Translations under genes and position numbers: made by a program
Part shown: positions 7,563 through 15,597 of the stretch, piece by piece
Position numbering within the stretch: position 1 is the first letter of the stretch
Layout: every line of letters starts with the position of its first letter
DNA from: Streptomyces sp. NBC_00377
GTDB lineage: Bacteria > Actinomycetota > Actinomycetes > Streptomycetales > Streptomycetaceae
Length of the DNA: 64,000 nt
Assembly: GCF_036075115.1 (NCBI RefSeq)
Contig: NZ_CP107958.1
Location: forward strand, 6,820,001-6,884,000
Direction of reading: 5' to 3'
Notes under the pieces: generated by a model
The model's database searches: none
What the model saw: the letters and a program-made list of their open reading frames with translations, nothing else
Told to the model about the DNA's origin: nothing

Positions 7563-8846
7563 ATGCCCAGCGAGTTCTTCATTCCCGACCCCGAGGGTCT
7601 GGTCCCCAGCGCCGAAGGCTACTTCGGCGCGTTCGGCGGCAAGTTCATCCCGGAGGCCCTCGTCGCCGCCGTGGACGAGGTCGCCGTCGAGTACGACAAG
7701 GCCAAGCACGACCCGGAGTTCGCCCGCGAACTCGACGACCTGCTCGTGCACTACACCGGCCGCCCCAGCTCCCTCACCGAGGTGCCCCGGTTCGCCGAAC
7801 ACGCCGGCGGCGCCCGGGTCTTCCTCAAGCGCGAGGACCTGAACCACACCGGCTCCCACAAGATCAACAACGTGCTCGGTCAGGCGCTGCTCACCAGGCG
7901 GATGGGCAAGACGCGCGTGATCGCCGAGACCGGCGCCGGACAGCACGGCGTGGCGACGGCCACCGCCTGCGCCCTCTTCGGGCTCGAGTGCACCATCTAC
8001 ATGGGCGAGATCGACACCCAGCGGCAGGCCCTCAACGTGGCCCGCATGCGCATGCTGGGCGCCGAGGTCGTCGCCGTGAAGTCCGGCAGCCGCACCCTGA
8101 AGGACGCCATCAACGAGGCGTTCCGCGACTGGGTCGCCAACGTCGACCGCACGCACTACCTCTTCGGCACGGTCGCGGGGCCCCACCCCTTCCCGGCCAT
8201 GGTCCGTGACTTCCACCGGGTCATCGGCGTCGAGGCCCGCCGCCAGATCCTGGAGCGCGCCGGACGCCTGCCCGACGCGGCCGTCGCCTGCGTCGGCGGC
8301 GGCTCCAACGCCATCGGCCTCTTCCACGCCTTCATCCCGGACGCCGGCGTCCGGCTCGTCGGCTGCGAACCGGCCGGTCACGGCATCGAGACAGGCGAGC
8401 ACGCGGCGACCCTGACCGCGGGCGAGCCCGGCATCCTGCACGGCTCACGCTCTTACGTCCTCCAGGACGACGAGGGTCAGATCACCGAGCCGTACTCCAT
8501 CTCCGCGGGTCTGGACTACCCGGGCATCGGCCCCGAGCACTCCTACCTCAAGGACACCGGCCGCGGCGAGTACCGCGCGGTCACCGACGACGCGGCGATG
8601 CAGGCGCTGCGTCTGCTGTCGCGCACCGAGGGCATCATCCCCGCCATCGAGAGCGCGCACGCGCTGGCCGGAGCCCTGGAGCTCGGCAAGGAACTCGGCA
8701 AGGACGGGCTGATCGTCGTCAACCTGTCGGGTCGCGGCGACAAGGACATGGACACGGCCGCCCGCTACTTCGGCCTGTACGACACCGACGGCGAGGTCGC
8801 CGCCAACGCGGCGGACACCGCCGAGATCGAGGGGGACGCCAAGTGA
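7563..8846 (+). CDS. trpB: Tryptophan synthase beta chain TrpB
   Basis: A 427-residue PLP enzyme that joins indole and serine to tryptophan. The PLP lysine is Lys100 in NHTGSHKINN. The glutamate of the AETGAGQHG loop and the phosphate-binding GGGSNAIG loop are both present, as are the N-terminal GYFGAFGGKFIPE and the C-terminal LSGRGDKD. The length is slightly above the usual 400 because of an acidic C-terminal tail. The start is ATG 7563 with GTGAGG about 8 nt upstream. It overlaps trpA by 4 nt, giving coupled synthesis of the alpha2beta2 complex. Confidence 0.98.
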   Translation: MPSEFFIPDPEGLVPSAEGYFGAFGGKFIPEALVAAVDEVAVEYDKAKHDPEFARELDDLLVHYTGRPSSLTEVPRFAEHAGGARVFLKREDLNHTGSHKINNVLGQALLTRRMGKTRVIAETGAGQHGVATATACALFGLECTIYMGEIDTQRQALNVARMRMLGAEVVAVKSGSRTLKDAINEAFRDWVANVDRTHYLFGTVAGPHPFPAMVRDFHRVIGVEARRQILERAGRLPDAAVACVGGGSNAIGLFHAFIPDAGVRLVGCEPAGHGIETGEHAATLTAGEPGILHGSRSYVLQDDEGQITEPYSISAGLDYPGIGPEHSYLKDTGRGEYRAVTDDAAMQALRLLSRTEGIIPAIESAHALAGALELGKELGKDGLIVVNLSGRGDKDMDTAARYFGLYDTDGEVAANAADTAEIEGDAK

Positions 8847-9679
8847 GCGGGGCCGCATTCACCGGTGGGAACAGCAGGCTGCTGTCGGACACCCTTGCCG
8901 CCGCCAAGGCGCAGGACCGCGCCGCTCTCATCGCTTACCTCCCGGCCGGTTTCCCGACCGTGGACGGCGGCATCGAGGCGATCAAGGCCGTCTTCGACGG
9001 CGGCGCGGATGTCGTCGAGGTCGGTCTGCCGCACAGCGACCCCGTTCTCGACGGCCCGGTCATCCAGACCGCCGACGACATCGCCCTGCGCGGCGGGGTG
9101 CGGATCGCGGACGTCATGCGGACGGTCCGGGAGGCCTTCGAGGCCACCGGGAAGCCGGTCCTCGTCATGACGTACTGGAACCCGATCGACCGCTACGGCG
9201 TCGAGCGCTTCACCGCCGAACTGGCCGAGGCGGGCGGAGCGGGCTGCATCCTGCCCGACCTGCCGGTCCAGGAGTCGGCGCTGTGGAGGGAACACGCGCA
9301 CAAGCACGGTCTCGCGACGGTCTTCGTCGTGGCGCCGAGCAGCCAGGACGCGCGGCTCGCGCAGATCACCGAGGCGGGCAGCGGCTTCGTCTACGCCGCC
9401 TCGCTGATGGGCGTGACCGGCACCCGTGAGTCGGTGGGCACCCAGGCCCAGGACCTGGTCGAGCGGACCAGGGCCACCGGCACCGGTCTGCCCGTCTGCG
9501 TCGGCCTCGGCGTCTCCGACGCGGCCCAGGCCGCGGAGGTGGCCGCCTTCGCCGACGGCGTGATCGTCGGCTCGGCCTTCGTCAAGCGGATGCTGGACGC
9601 GCCCGACGACGCGGCCGGCGTCGAGGCGGTGCGCGCACTCGCGGGTGAGCTGGCGAGGGGCGTACGCCGACAGGCGTAG
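8843..9679 (+). CDS. trpA: Tryptophan synthase alpha chain TrpA
   Basis: A 278-residue TIM barrel that cleaves indole-3-glycerol phosphate and channels indole to TrpB. Catalytic Glu59 and Asp70 lie in VVEVGLPHSDPVLDG; the usual Phe after Leu-Pro is His here. Other family blocks are LMTYWNPI, PDLPVQES, VAPSS and the phosphate site VGLGVSD with DGVIVGSAFV. The start is GTG 8843, overlapping the trpB stop (GTGA). A perfect hairpin starts about 70 bp after the stop, closing the trp operon. Confidence 0.98.
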   Translation: MSGAAFTGGNSRLLSDTLAAAKAQDRAALIAYLPAGFPTVDGGIEAIKAVFDGGADVVEVGLPHSDPVLDGPVIQTADDIALRGGVRIADVMRTVREAFEATGKPVLVMTYWNPIDRYGVERFTAELAEAGGAGCILPDLPVQESALWREHAHKHGLATVFVVAPSSQDARLAQITEAGSGFVYAASLMGVTGTRESVGTQAQDLVERTRATGTGLPVCVGLGVSDAAQAAEVAAFADGVIVGSAFVKRMLDAPDDAAGVEAVRALAGELARGVRRQA

Positions 9680-9751
9680 CCAGGACAAGAGGAACAGAGC
9701 GGGACATTTCCGCGGAGATGTCCATGGGTCACTCGAACGGGTGGACCTGGG

Positions 9752-9780
9752 ACCGGGGAGGCGCAATGCGCCTCCCCGGT
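9752..9780 (+). terminator. Terminator after trpA
   Basis: A perfect 14-nt inverted repeat (ACCGGGGAGGCGCA and its complement) around a central nucleotide, followed by TCGTTCTGG. It lies between trpA and the thioredoxin-like gene, whose GTG is 14 nt further on. Confidence 0.8.
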
Positions 9781-9793
9781 TCGTTCTGGGGGT

Positions 9794-10570
9794 GTGAGCG
9801 AGAAGAATCGTGCGGGAAAGCGCACCGCCAGGGAGCGGCTGGCGGTCGAGCGAGAGAAACAGAAGGCCGTGGAGCGGCGTCGGCGGACGCTGATCGTCGC
9901 CTCCAGCGTCCTCTGCGTCCTGGGCCTGGCGGCGGTGATCGGAGTGGTCGCCGCGAACTCCGGAAAGGACGACAGCAGCGACAAGGCGGGCCCGGTCGTG
10001 GCGCCCTCGGGGGCCCAGGGCCAGGACGCGCTCGCGATCCCCGTCGGCAAGGACGGCGCCACGTCCACGCTCACGGTGTGGGAGGACTTCCGCTGCCCGG
10101 CCTGCAAGGCCTTCGAGACGGCGTACCGCCCCACGATCCACGAACTGACGGACGCCGGGAAGCTCAGGGTCGAGTACCACCTGGCGACCCTCATCGACGG
10201 CAACATGGGCGGCAGCGGCTCCCGTAACGCGGCCAACGCGGCGGCCTGCGCGCAGGACGCCGGGAAGTTCCCCGCCTACCACGACGTGCTGTACGAGAAC
10301 CAGCCGGAGGAGACGGACGACGCCTTCGCCGAGAACGGCAAGCTCCTCGGGCTCGCTGCCAAGGTGGACGGCCTCGACACGCCCGCGTTCCGTACCTGTG
10401 TAGAGGACGGCACCCACAACAGCTGGGTCGCGAAGTCCAACCAGGCCTTCCAGAACGGCCATTTCGGCGGTACTCCCACCGTGCTCTTCAACGGCAAGAA
10501 CATCTACGCGGACCAGTCGATGACGCCGGCGAAGCTGAAGAAGATGGTGGAGGAGGCCGACAAGGGGTGA
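9794..10570 (+). CDS. Membrane-anchored DsbA-like thioredoxin-fold protein
   Basis: A 258-residue protein. A charged N-terminus (residues 1-31, Arg/Lys/Glu-rich) is followed by one transmembrane segment at about 32-54 (TLIVASSVLCVLGLAAVIGVVAA), so the rest is extracytoplasmic. The DsbA-like domain (about 80-255) has the CPAC active site in EDFRCPACKAFE and the cis-proline loop FGGTPTVLFNG. A helical insertion carries two further cysteines. It probably oxidises or isomerises disulfides in exported proteins. It directly precedes lgt, another envelope-protein maturation gene, in the same direction. The start is GTG 9794; no closer ATG exists before the membrane segment. Confidence 0.88.
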   Translation: MSEKNRAGKRTARERLAVEREKQKAVERRRRTLIVASSVLCVLGLAAVIGVVAANSGKDDSSDKAGPVVAPSGAQGQDALAIPVGKDGATSTLTVWEDFRCPACKAFETAYRPTIHELTDAGKLRVEYHLATLIDGNMGGSGSRNAANAAACAQDAGKFPAYHDVLYENQPEETDDAFAENGKLLGLAAKVDGLDTPAFRTCVEDGTHNSWVAKSNQAFQNGHFGGTPTVLFNGKNIYADQSMTPAKLKKMVEEADKG

Positions 10571-10664
10571 CCGGGGCCGGCGGCCCCTCACTGCCGCCCG
10601 TTATGGAGCCGTAGCCGGGCTGCCTGCCGTCGGCCCGGTCCGGCACGGTAGCGTCGACCCTGCC

Positions 10665-11909
10665 ATGGAACTTGCCTACATTCCCAGCCCGTCGCACGGG
10701 GTGCTGTATCTCGGCCCCGTTCCGCTGCGCGGCTACGCGTTCTGCATCATCATCGGCGTCTTCGTCGCGGTCTGGCTCGGCAACAGGCGCTGGGTCGCCC
10801 GTGGCGGGCAGACCGGCACGGTGGCCGACATCGCCGTCTGGGCGGTGCCCTTCGGCCTGGTCGGCGGCCGGCTCTATCACGTGATCACGGACTACGAGCT
10901 GTACTTCAGCGAGGGCCGTGACTGGGTGGACGCCTTCAAGGTCTGGGAGGGCGGCCTCGGTATCTGGGGCGCGATCGCGCTCGGAGCGGTGGGCGCGTGG
11001 ATCGGCTGCCGCCGCCGGGGCATCGCACTGCCCGCGTACGCCGACGCCATCGCGCCCGGCATCGCGCTCGCCCAGGCGATCGGCCGCTGGGGCAACTGGT
11101 TCAACCAGGAGCTGTACGGCAAGGAGACCGACCTCCCCTGGGCCCTGCACATCACCTCCTCGGCGGACGGCCGGGTACCCGGCTACTACCAGCCGACGTT
11201 CCTGTACGAGTCGCTGTGGTGCGTCGCCGTCGCCCTCCTCGTCATCTGGGCCGACCGCCGCTTCAAGCTGGGGCACGGGCGGGTCTTCGCGCTGTACGTC
11301 GCCGCGTACTGCGTGGGCCGCGCGTGGATCGAGTACATGCGGGTCGACGACGCCCACCACATCCTCGGCCTGCGGCTGAACGACTGGACCGCGCTGGTCG
11401 TGTTCCTGCTCGCGGTGACCTACTTCGTGATCTCGGCGAAGAAGCGGCCGGGGCGCGAGGCCGTGGTCGAGCCGGGCGCGGATGCCTCCGGCGGCGGGAC
11501 GGAGGCCGAGGGCGCCGACGAGGGCACGTCGAAGGACGCGTCGAAGAGCGAGGCCGACGGCGACGCGAAGTCCGACGCCGAGGGTGATCCGAAGGACGAC
11601 GGCGAAGCGAAGGCCGAGACCGGCACGAAGGCCGAGACCGGCACGAAGGTCGAGACCGGCACGAAGGCCGAGTCCGACGTGAAGTCCGATGCCGCGACGG
11701 ACGCCGGGGCGAAGTCCGGCGCCGACGTGAAGCGCGCCGGGGGCGCCAGGGCCGACGGCGCCGCCGAGGCGGCGGCCGAGGTCAAGGCCGCCGCCGACGC
11801 CACAGCCACGGTCAGGGCCGACGCGGACGGGCAGCGCGAGGCCGAGGAACCCGGCGGGGCCAAGGCCGAGGCCAGGGACGAAGCAGGGTCGGCCGGCAAG
11901 AAGGGCTGA
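10665..11909 (+). CDS. lgt: Prolipoprotein diacylglyceryl transferase Lgt
   Basis: A 414-residue integral membrane enzyme that transfers diacylglycerol to the lipobox cysteine of prolipoproteins. It has seven or so hydrophobic segments over residues 20-255. The Lgt signature at about 140-160 reads GRWGNWFNQELYGKETDLPW, and GGRLYHVITDY and GGLGIWG are also family blocks. The core ends near residue 265. A 145-residue cytoplasmic tail follows, rich in Ala, Asp, Glu and Lys, with tandem KAETGT-type repeats (DNA about 11610-11690); such tails are variable in streptomycete Lgt. A perfect 20-bp hairpin follows. Confidence 0.95.
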   Translation: MELAYIPSPSHGVLYLGPVPLRGYAFCIIIGVFVAVWLGNRRWVARGGQTGTVADIAVWAVPFGLVGGRLYHVITDYELYFSEGRDWVDAFKVWEGGLGIWGAIALGAVGAWIGCRRRGIALPAYADAIAPGIALAQAIGRWGNWFNQELYGKETDLPWALHITSSADGRVPGYYQPTFLYESLWCVAVALLVIWADRRFKLGHGRVFALYVAAYCVGRAWIEYMRVDDAHHILGLRLNDWTALVVFLLAVTYFVISAKKRPGREAVVEPGADASGGGTEAEGADEGTSKDASKSEADGDAKSDAEGDPKDDGEAKAETGTKAETGTKVETGTKAESDVKSDAATDAGAKSGADVKRAGGARADGAAEAAAEVKAAADATATVRADADGQREAEEPGGAKAEARDEAGSAGKKG

Positions 11910-11926
11910 CGGCCGCAGGCCGTACG

Positions 11927-11967
11927 ACGACGAGGGCGCCCGGGGTCACCCCGGGCGCCCTCGTCGT
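11927..11967. terminator. Bidirectional terminator between lgt and the citE-like gene
   Basis: A 20-bp perfect inverted repeat with one central nucleotide (ACGACGAGGGCG... and its complement). It is located between two converging genes, 17 bp after lgt and 21 bp past the end of the minus-strand operon. Confidence 0.9.
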
Positions 11968-11988
11968 GTGGGGGCGGGCAGGGAGGCC

Positions 11989-12822
11989 TCAGCCTCCGCG
12001 GGCCGCCAGGGAAAGGGTGCGCCGGGCAGCCGCCACCACGGCCGCGTCGATGAACCGGCCGTCCGGGAGCGCCTGGGCGCCCTGGTCCGTGGCCGCCGCC
12101 TTCACGATCGTCTCGGCCTCCTCCAGTTCCTGCCGGGTGGGCAGGTAGGCCTGCTCGATGATCGGCAGCTGGCGGGGGTGGATGGCGGCGCGGCCCAGGA
12201 AGCCGAGGGTACGGCCTCGGGCGCAGCTGGTGGCCAGGCCCTCCAGGTCGCGGATGTCGGGGTGGACCGACTGCGGCGGGGGCGCCAGGCCGGCGGCCCG
12301 GGCGGCGACCACGACCCGGGCGCGGGACCAGTCGAGGCCGGCGTCGTCGCGGACGCCCAGGTCGGCCCGCAAATCCGCCTCGCCGAGGGCGATTCCGCGC
12401 AGGGAGGGGTGGGCGCGGGCGATGGCGTAGGCGTGTTCGATGCCGAGTGCCGTCTCCAGGAGGGCGTGGAGGGGGGTGGCTCCACGGTCCGCGGGCGGGA
12501 TGCTCTCGGCGACGCGGGTGACCTGGTGCGGGGACGTCACTTTCGGCAGGCGCAGCGCGGAGACCCCGGGGAGGGCGGCCACCGTGCGGAGGTCCTCAGC
12601 GGCGAACGGGCTGTCCAGGGCGTTCACCCGGACGTGCACCGGGACCGGCTGGGGCTCGCCCAGGCGTTCGGCGGTGGCCGTGCGGGCGTACTCCTTGCGG
12701 TCCGGGGCGACCGCGTCCTCCAGGTCGACGATCACGACGTCGGCGCCGCAGGCGAGGGCCTTGGTGACGGTCTCCGGGCGGTCGCCGGGGACGTAGAGCC
12801 AGGTCAGAGGGGTCTTGTTCAC
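11989..12822 (-). CDS. CitE-like CoA ester lyase (HpcH/HpaI family)
   Basis: A 277-residue TIM-barrel protein of the CitE/malyl-CoA/citramalyl-CoA lyase group. Diagnostic segments are LYVPGDRPETVTKAL, VVIVDLEDAVAPDRKEYAR, VRVNALDSP, LRLPKV, LHALLETALGIEHA (catalytic-site Glu) and GIALGEADLRADLG. A C-terminal IHPRQLPIIEQAY block is also typical. Members cleave 3-hydroxyacyl-CoAs such as citramalyl-CoA or malyl-CoA. Here it is the last gene of the operon and starts at GTG 12822, overlapping the CoA-transferase stop by 4 nt. CoA-transferase plus lyase suggests activation and then retro-aldol cleavage of a dicarboxylic hydroxyacid; the substrate is not known. Confidence 0.88.
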   Translation of the reverse strand: MNKTPLTWLYVPGDRPETVTKALACGADVVIVDLEDAVAPDRKEYARTATAERLGEPQPVPVHVRVNALDSPFAAEDLRTVAALPGVSALRLPKVTSPHQVTRVAESIPPADRGATPLHALLETALGIEHAYAIARAHPSLRGIALGEADLRADLGVRDDAGLDWSRARVVVAARAAGLAPPPQSVHPDIRDLEGLATSCARGRTLGFLGRAAIHPRQLPIIEQAYLPTRQELEEAETIVKAAATDQGAQALPDGRFIDAAVVAAARRTLSLAARGG

Positions 12823-14015
12823 AGGGCGCCCGCCTCGCGCAGGGAGGTCAGCTCGGCCGGGGTCAGGCCCAGTTCGGTCAGGACCGCCTCTGTGTCGGCG
12901 CCGTGCGGGCGGCCGGTCCAGCGGATCGCGCCGGGGGTGGAGGAGAGCCGGAAGAGGACGTTCTGCATGCGGATCCGGCCCAGTTCCGGATCGTCGACCG
13001 CGGTGATCGTGTCGAGCGCCTGGTACTGGGGGTCCGTCATCACGTCCCGCACGTCCTGGACCGGGGCGATCGCCGCCTCCGCCTTCTCGAAGGCGGCGAG
13101 CACCTCGGTGCGGTCGCGGGCGGCGATCCAGCCGCCGACCGCCTCGTCGAGGAGGTCGGCGTGGGCGGCCCGGTCGGCGCCGGTCGCGAACCAGGGCTCC
13201 TCGATCAGCTCGGGTCGGCCGACCAGGCGCAGCACGCGCTCCGCGACCGACTGGGCGGACGTGGAGACGGCGACCCAGCCGCCGTCGGCCGTGCGGTAGG
13301 TGTTGCGCGGAGCGTTGTTGGCCGACCGGTTGCCGGTGCGGGCCTGGACGTATCCCAGCTGGTCGTACCAGAGCGGCTGGGGGCCGAGGACGGTGAGGAT
13401 GGGCTCGATGATCGCCATGTCGACGACCTGCCCCTCGCCGGTGCGGTCGCGCGCGGCGAGGGCCGTCATGACGGCGTAGGCGGTGGCCAGGCCGGCGATC
13501 GAGTCGGCCAGGCCGAAGGGCGGGAGGGTCGGGGACGCGTCCGGTTCTCCGGTGATCGCCGCGAACCCGCTCATCGCCTCGGCGAGGGTGCCGAAGCCGG
13601 GGCGGTGTGCGTAGGGGCCGAACTGACCGAAGGCGGTGACCCGGGCGAGGACGAGACCGGGGTTGGCCGCCGACAGCGCGTCCCAGCCGAGGTCCCACTT
13701 CTCCAGGGTGCCGGGGCGGAAGTTCTCGATGATCACGTCGGCAGTGGCGGCCAGCCGCAGCAGTGTGGCGCGGCCGCCGGGCTTGGAGAGGTCGAGGGTG
13801 ATGGTCCGCTTGTTGCGGCCGAGGAGTTTCCACCAGAGGCCCACGCCGTCCTTCGACGGGCCGTGGCCCCGGGAAGGGTCCGGCCGGGTGGGGTGCTCGA
13901 CCTTGACGACCTCCGCGCCGAAGTCGCCGAGCATGGTGGCGGCGAGGGGGCCGGCGAAGAGGGTGGCCAGGTCGAGGACGCGGACACCGTGCAGGGGAGG
14001 GGTCTTCTCGGTCAT
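12819..14015 (-). CDS. CaiB/BaiF (family III) CoA-transferase
   Basis: A 398-residue family III CoA-transferase. The N-terminal PLHGVRVLDLATLFAGPLAA, FGAEVVKVEHP and the conserved NKRTITLDLSKPGGR match the family, as does IIENFRPGTLEKWDLG. The aspartate in PFGLADSIAGLATAYA is in the region of the catalytic Asp of formyl-CoA transferase. GEGQVVDMAIIEP and YRTADGGWVAV close the core. The start is ATG 14015, overlapping the stop of the upstream ribokinase remnant by 4 nt (ATGA). Its product likely feeds the CitE-like lyase downstream. The acid it activates cannot be deduced. Confidence 0.92.
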   Translation of the reverse strand: MTEKTPPLHGVRVLDLATLFAGPLAATMLGDFGAEVVKVEHPTRPDPSRGHGPSKDGVGLWWKLLGRNKRTITLDLSKPGGRATLLRLAATADVIIENFRPGTLEKWDLGWDALSAANPGLVLARVTAFGQFGPYAHRPGFGTLAEAMSGFAAITGEPDASPTLPPFGLADSIAGLATAYAVMTALAARDRTGEGQVVDMAIIEPILTVLGPQPLWYDQLGYVQARTGNRSANNAPRNTYRTADGGWVAVSTSAQSVAERVLRLVGRPELIEEPWFATGADRAAHADLLDEAVGGWIAARDRTEVLAAFEKAEAAIAPVQDVRDVMTDPQYQALDTITAVDDPELGRIRMQNVLFRLSSTPGAIRWTGRPHGADTEAVLTELGLTPAELTSLREAGAL

Positions 14016-14221
14016 GACGCGCACGCCGTCCCGGTCTCGGAGCGGGAGGGCGTCGAGGCGGTGGCGCCCGGACGGGCGGCGGTGAGCGCCCGGGCGGCGC
14101 GCCTGCCGCCGGGGATCGTGCGGCACCGCCGTCGCGTCCCGCTCCGCCCGGGCCGCGGGGGCTGCTCGGGGCGGGCGACGAGGTCCGTGTCCGTGCCGCC
14201 GGGCACGACGATGTCGGTCAT
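14012..14221 (-). pseudogene. Remnant of a PfkB/ribokinase-family gene
   Basis: A 69-codon frame that overlaps the upstream ADP-ribosylglycohydrolase stop and the downstream CoA-transferase start by 4 nt each (ATGA on both sides). Its N-terminus reads MTDIVVPGGTDTDLVARPEQ and then PPRPG, close to the start of ribokinases (VVVG-S-N-DLV followed by P-PGET). After RTIPGG it continues AARALTAARPGATASTPSRSE, which looks like the C-terminal end of PfkB kinases (RPGA-x-S-x-P-x-R-x-E). The roughly 230 residues in between, including the catalytic GAGD motif, are missing. I infer an internally deleted kinase whose remaining frame may persist because it keeps translational coupling through the operon. 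Confidence 0.6.
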
Positions 14222-15597
14222 GGGCGGGAAGCCTCCCGGTGGGTGAGGGACCAGGTGAGGTGGGCCAGGGCGTCGAAGCCGACGCCGTTGAGGTCGGCGA
14301 CCGAGGTGGCCAGGCGGTTCTTGAGGGGAGCCGTCCAGCGGTCGGGGAGGGCGGCCGGGTCGCCGGTGAGCAGGGCGGCGATCCCGCCGGCCGTCGCGCC
14401 GACCGAGTCGGTGTCCAGGCCGCCGGACACCGCACGGCCGATGGAGCCGGTGAAGTCGCCGTCCGCGTGGGTGAGGGCGGCGGCGAGCAGGGCGGTGTTG
14501 GGGACGGCGTGGACCCAGTGGTATCCCCTGTGGGTGGCGTGGAGTTCGTCCACCACGGTGTCGAAGTCGGGGTGTTCCGCCGCGAGCCGGACGGCGTGGG
14601 TGACGGCCAGCGCGAGGCGGGAGCGGGGCGGGACGACGGTCAGGCCGGCGCGCAGACAGGCGTGGACGTCCTGGGCGCCGGTCGCCGCCGTGGCGATGGT
14701 GGCCGCCGTGAACATCGCCGCGTGGACGCCGCTCGCGGTGTGCGTGAGGGTGGCGTCGCGGTGGGCCTGCTCGGCAGCCGCCGCCGGGTCCCCGGGGTTG
14801 GTCCAGCCGTGGACGTCGGCGCGGATGAGGGCGCCGATCCACTCGCGGAAGGGGTTGCGGTGGCGGGCGGTGAGCGGGGGTTCGATGCCGCACAGGAGGT
14901 TGCGCAGGGCGACGCGTTCGGCGGTGAAGGTGCGTCCCGCCGGGAGTTCGTCGAGCCAGAGCCCGGCCACGTCCGCGGTGGTGAAGTCCCTGCCATGGCG
15001 TTGCAGCAGCAGGAGGTTGAGGAGCGGGTAGTTGAGGTCGTCGTCCTCGGGCATGCCGTCGATGTTCTCCGCGAGGGAGGTGGTCGCCGAGCGGCGGTTC
15101 CAGGGGTGAGCCTCGAGGAGGGGCCGAGGGACTCCCCGAGCGGTGAAGTACTGGCTGAGCGGCCAGTTGCCGGTGGCCCGGGCGAGTTCACGGACGGCGT
15201 CCAGCGGCAGTTTCTCGACCGGTTTGCCCAGCAGGCAGCCGGCGGCCCGGCCCAGCCAGGCCGCTTCCAGGGCGGCCGGGGCGGGGGCCGCCGGGTGGGC
15301 GCCGGCCGGCCGGTCCGGCCACTGCGGGCACAGGGCCCTGATCCTGCCCAGGTCGGTCGGCTCGTGTTCCGTCAACCGGCTGGGCAGGTCGGCCAGTTCG
15401 TCCATCAGGTCCTCCGCGAGGAGGCGCAGGTAGCGCGAGGCGGGCTGGGGGGACGCGCCCGCCCTGACCGGCGCCTCGCAGCCGCCGGCCGCTTTCCAGC
15501 GCGCGGCGATCGCCCAGGGCTCACGGCCGTCCTCGGCTGCCTGGCGCAGTTCGTGACCGAGGAGGTCCTCGGGCTGGACCCAGGTCAGTCGGAGCAC
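14218..15597 (-). CDS. ADP-ribosylglycohydrolase family protein 1 of 4
   Basis: A 459-residue member of the ADP-ribosylglycohydrolase (ADPRH) fold, the most divergent of the four neighbours. The all-alpha ADPRH domain starts around residue 108 (AALEAAWLGRAAGCLLGKPVEKL), preceded by about 100 residues without recognised motifs. The first metal block is PEDDDLNYPLLNLLLL (184-187, in place of TDDT) and the second is SGGLDTDSVGATAGGI with Asp395 and Asp397. The two-metal site therefore looks intact. Proteins with this PEDDDLNY variant often act on small ribosyl compounds rather than proteins. The GTG 15597 start lies 13 nt inside the upstream gene, and the stop overlaps the ribokinase remnant (ATGA). 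Confidence 0.85.
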   Translation of the reverse strand: MLRLTWVQPEDLLGHELRQAAEDGREPWAIAARWKAAGGCEAPVRAGASPQPASRYLRLLAEDLMDELADLPSRLTEHEPTDLGRIRALCPQWPDRPAGAHPAAPAPAALEAAWLGRAAGCLLGKPVEKLPLDAVRELARATGNWPLSQYFTARGVPRPLLEAHPWNRRSATTSLAENIDGMPEDDDLNYPLLNLLLLQRHGRDFTTADVAGLWLDELPAGRTFTAERVALRNLLCGIEPPLTARHRNPFREWIGALIRADVHGWTNPGDPAAAAEQAHRDATLTHTASGVHAAMFTAATIATAATGAQDVHACLRAGLTVVPPRSRLALAVTHAVRLAAEHPDFDTVVDELHATHRGYHWVHAVPNTALLAAALTHADGDFTGSIGRAVSGGLDTDSVGATAGGIAALLTGDPAALPDRWTAPLKNRLATSVADLNGVGFDALAHLTWSLTHREASRP

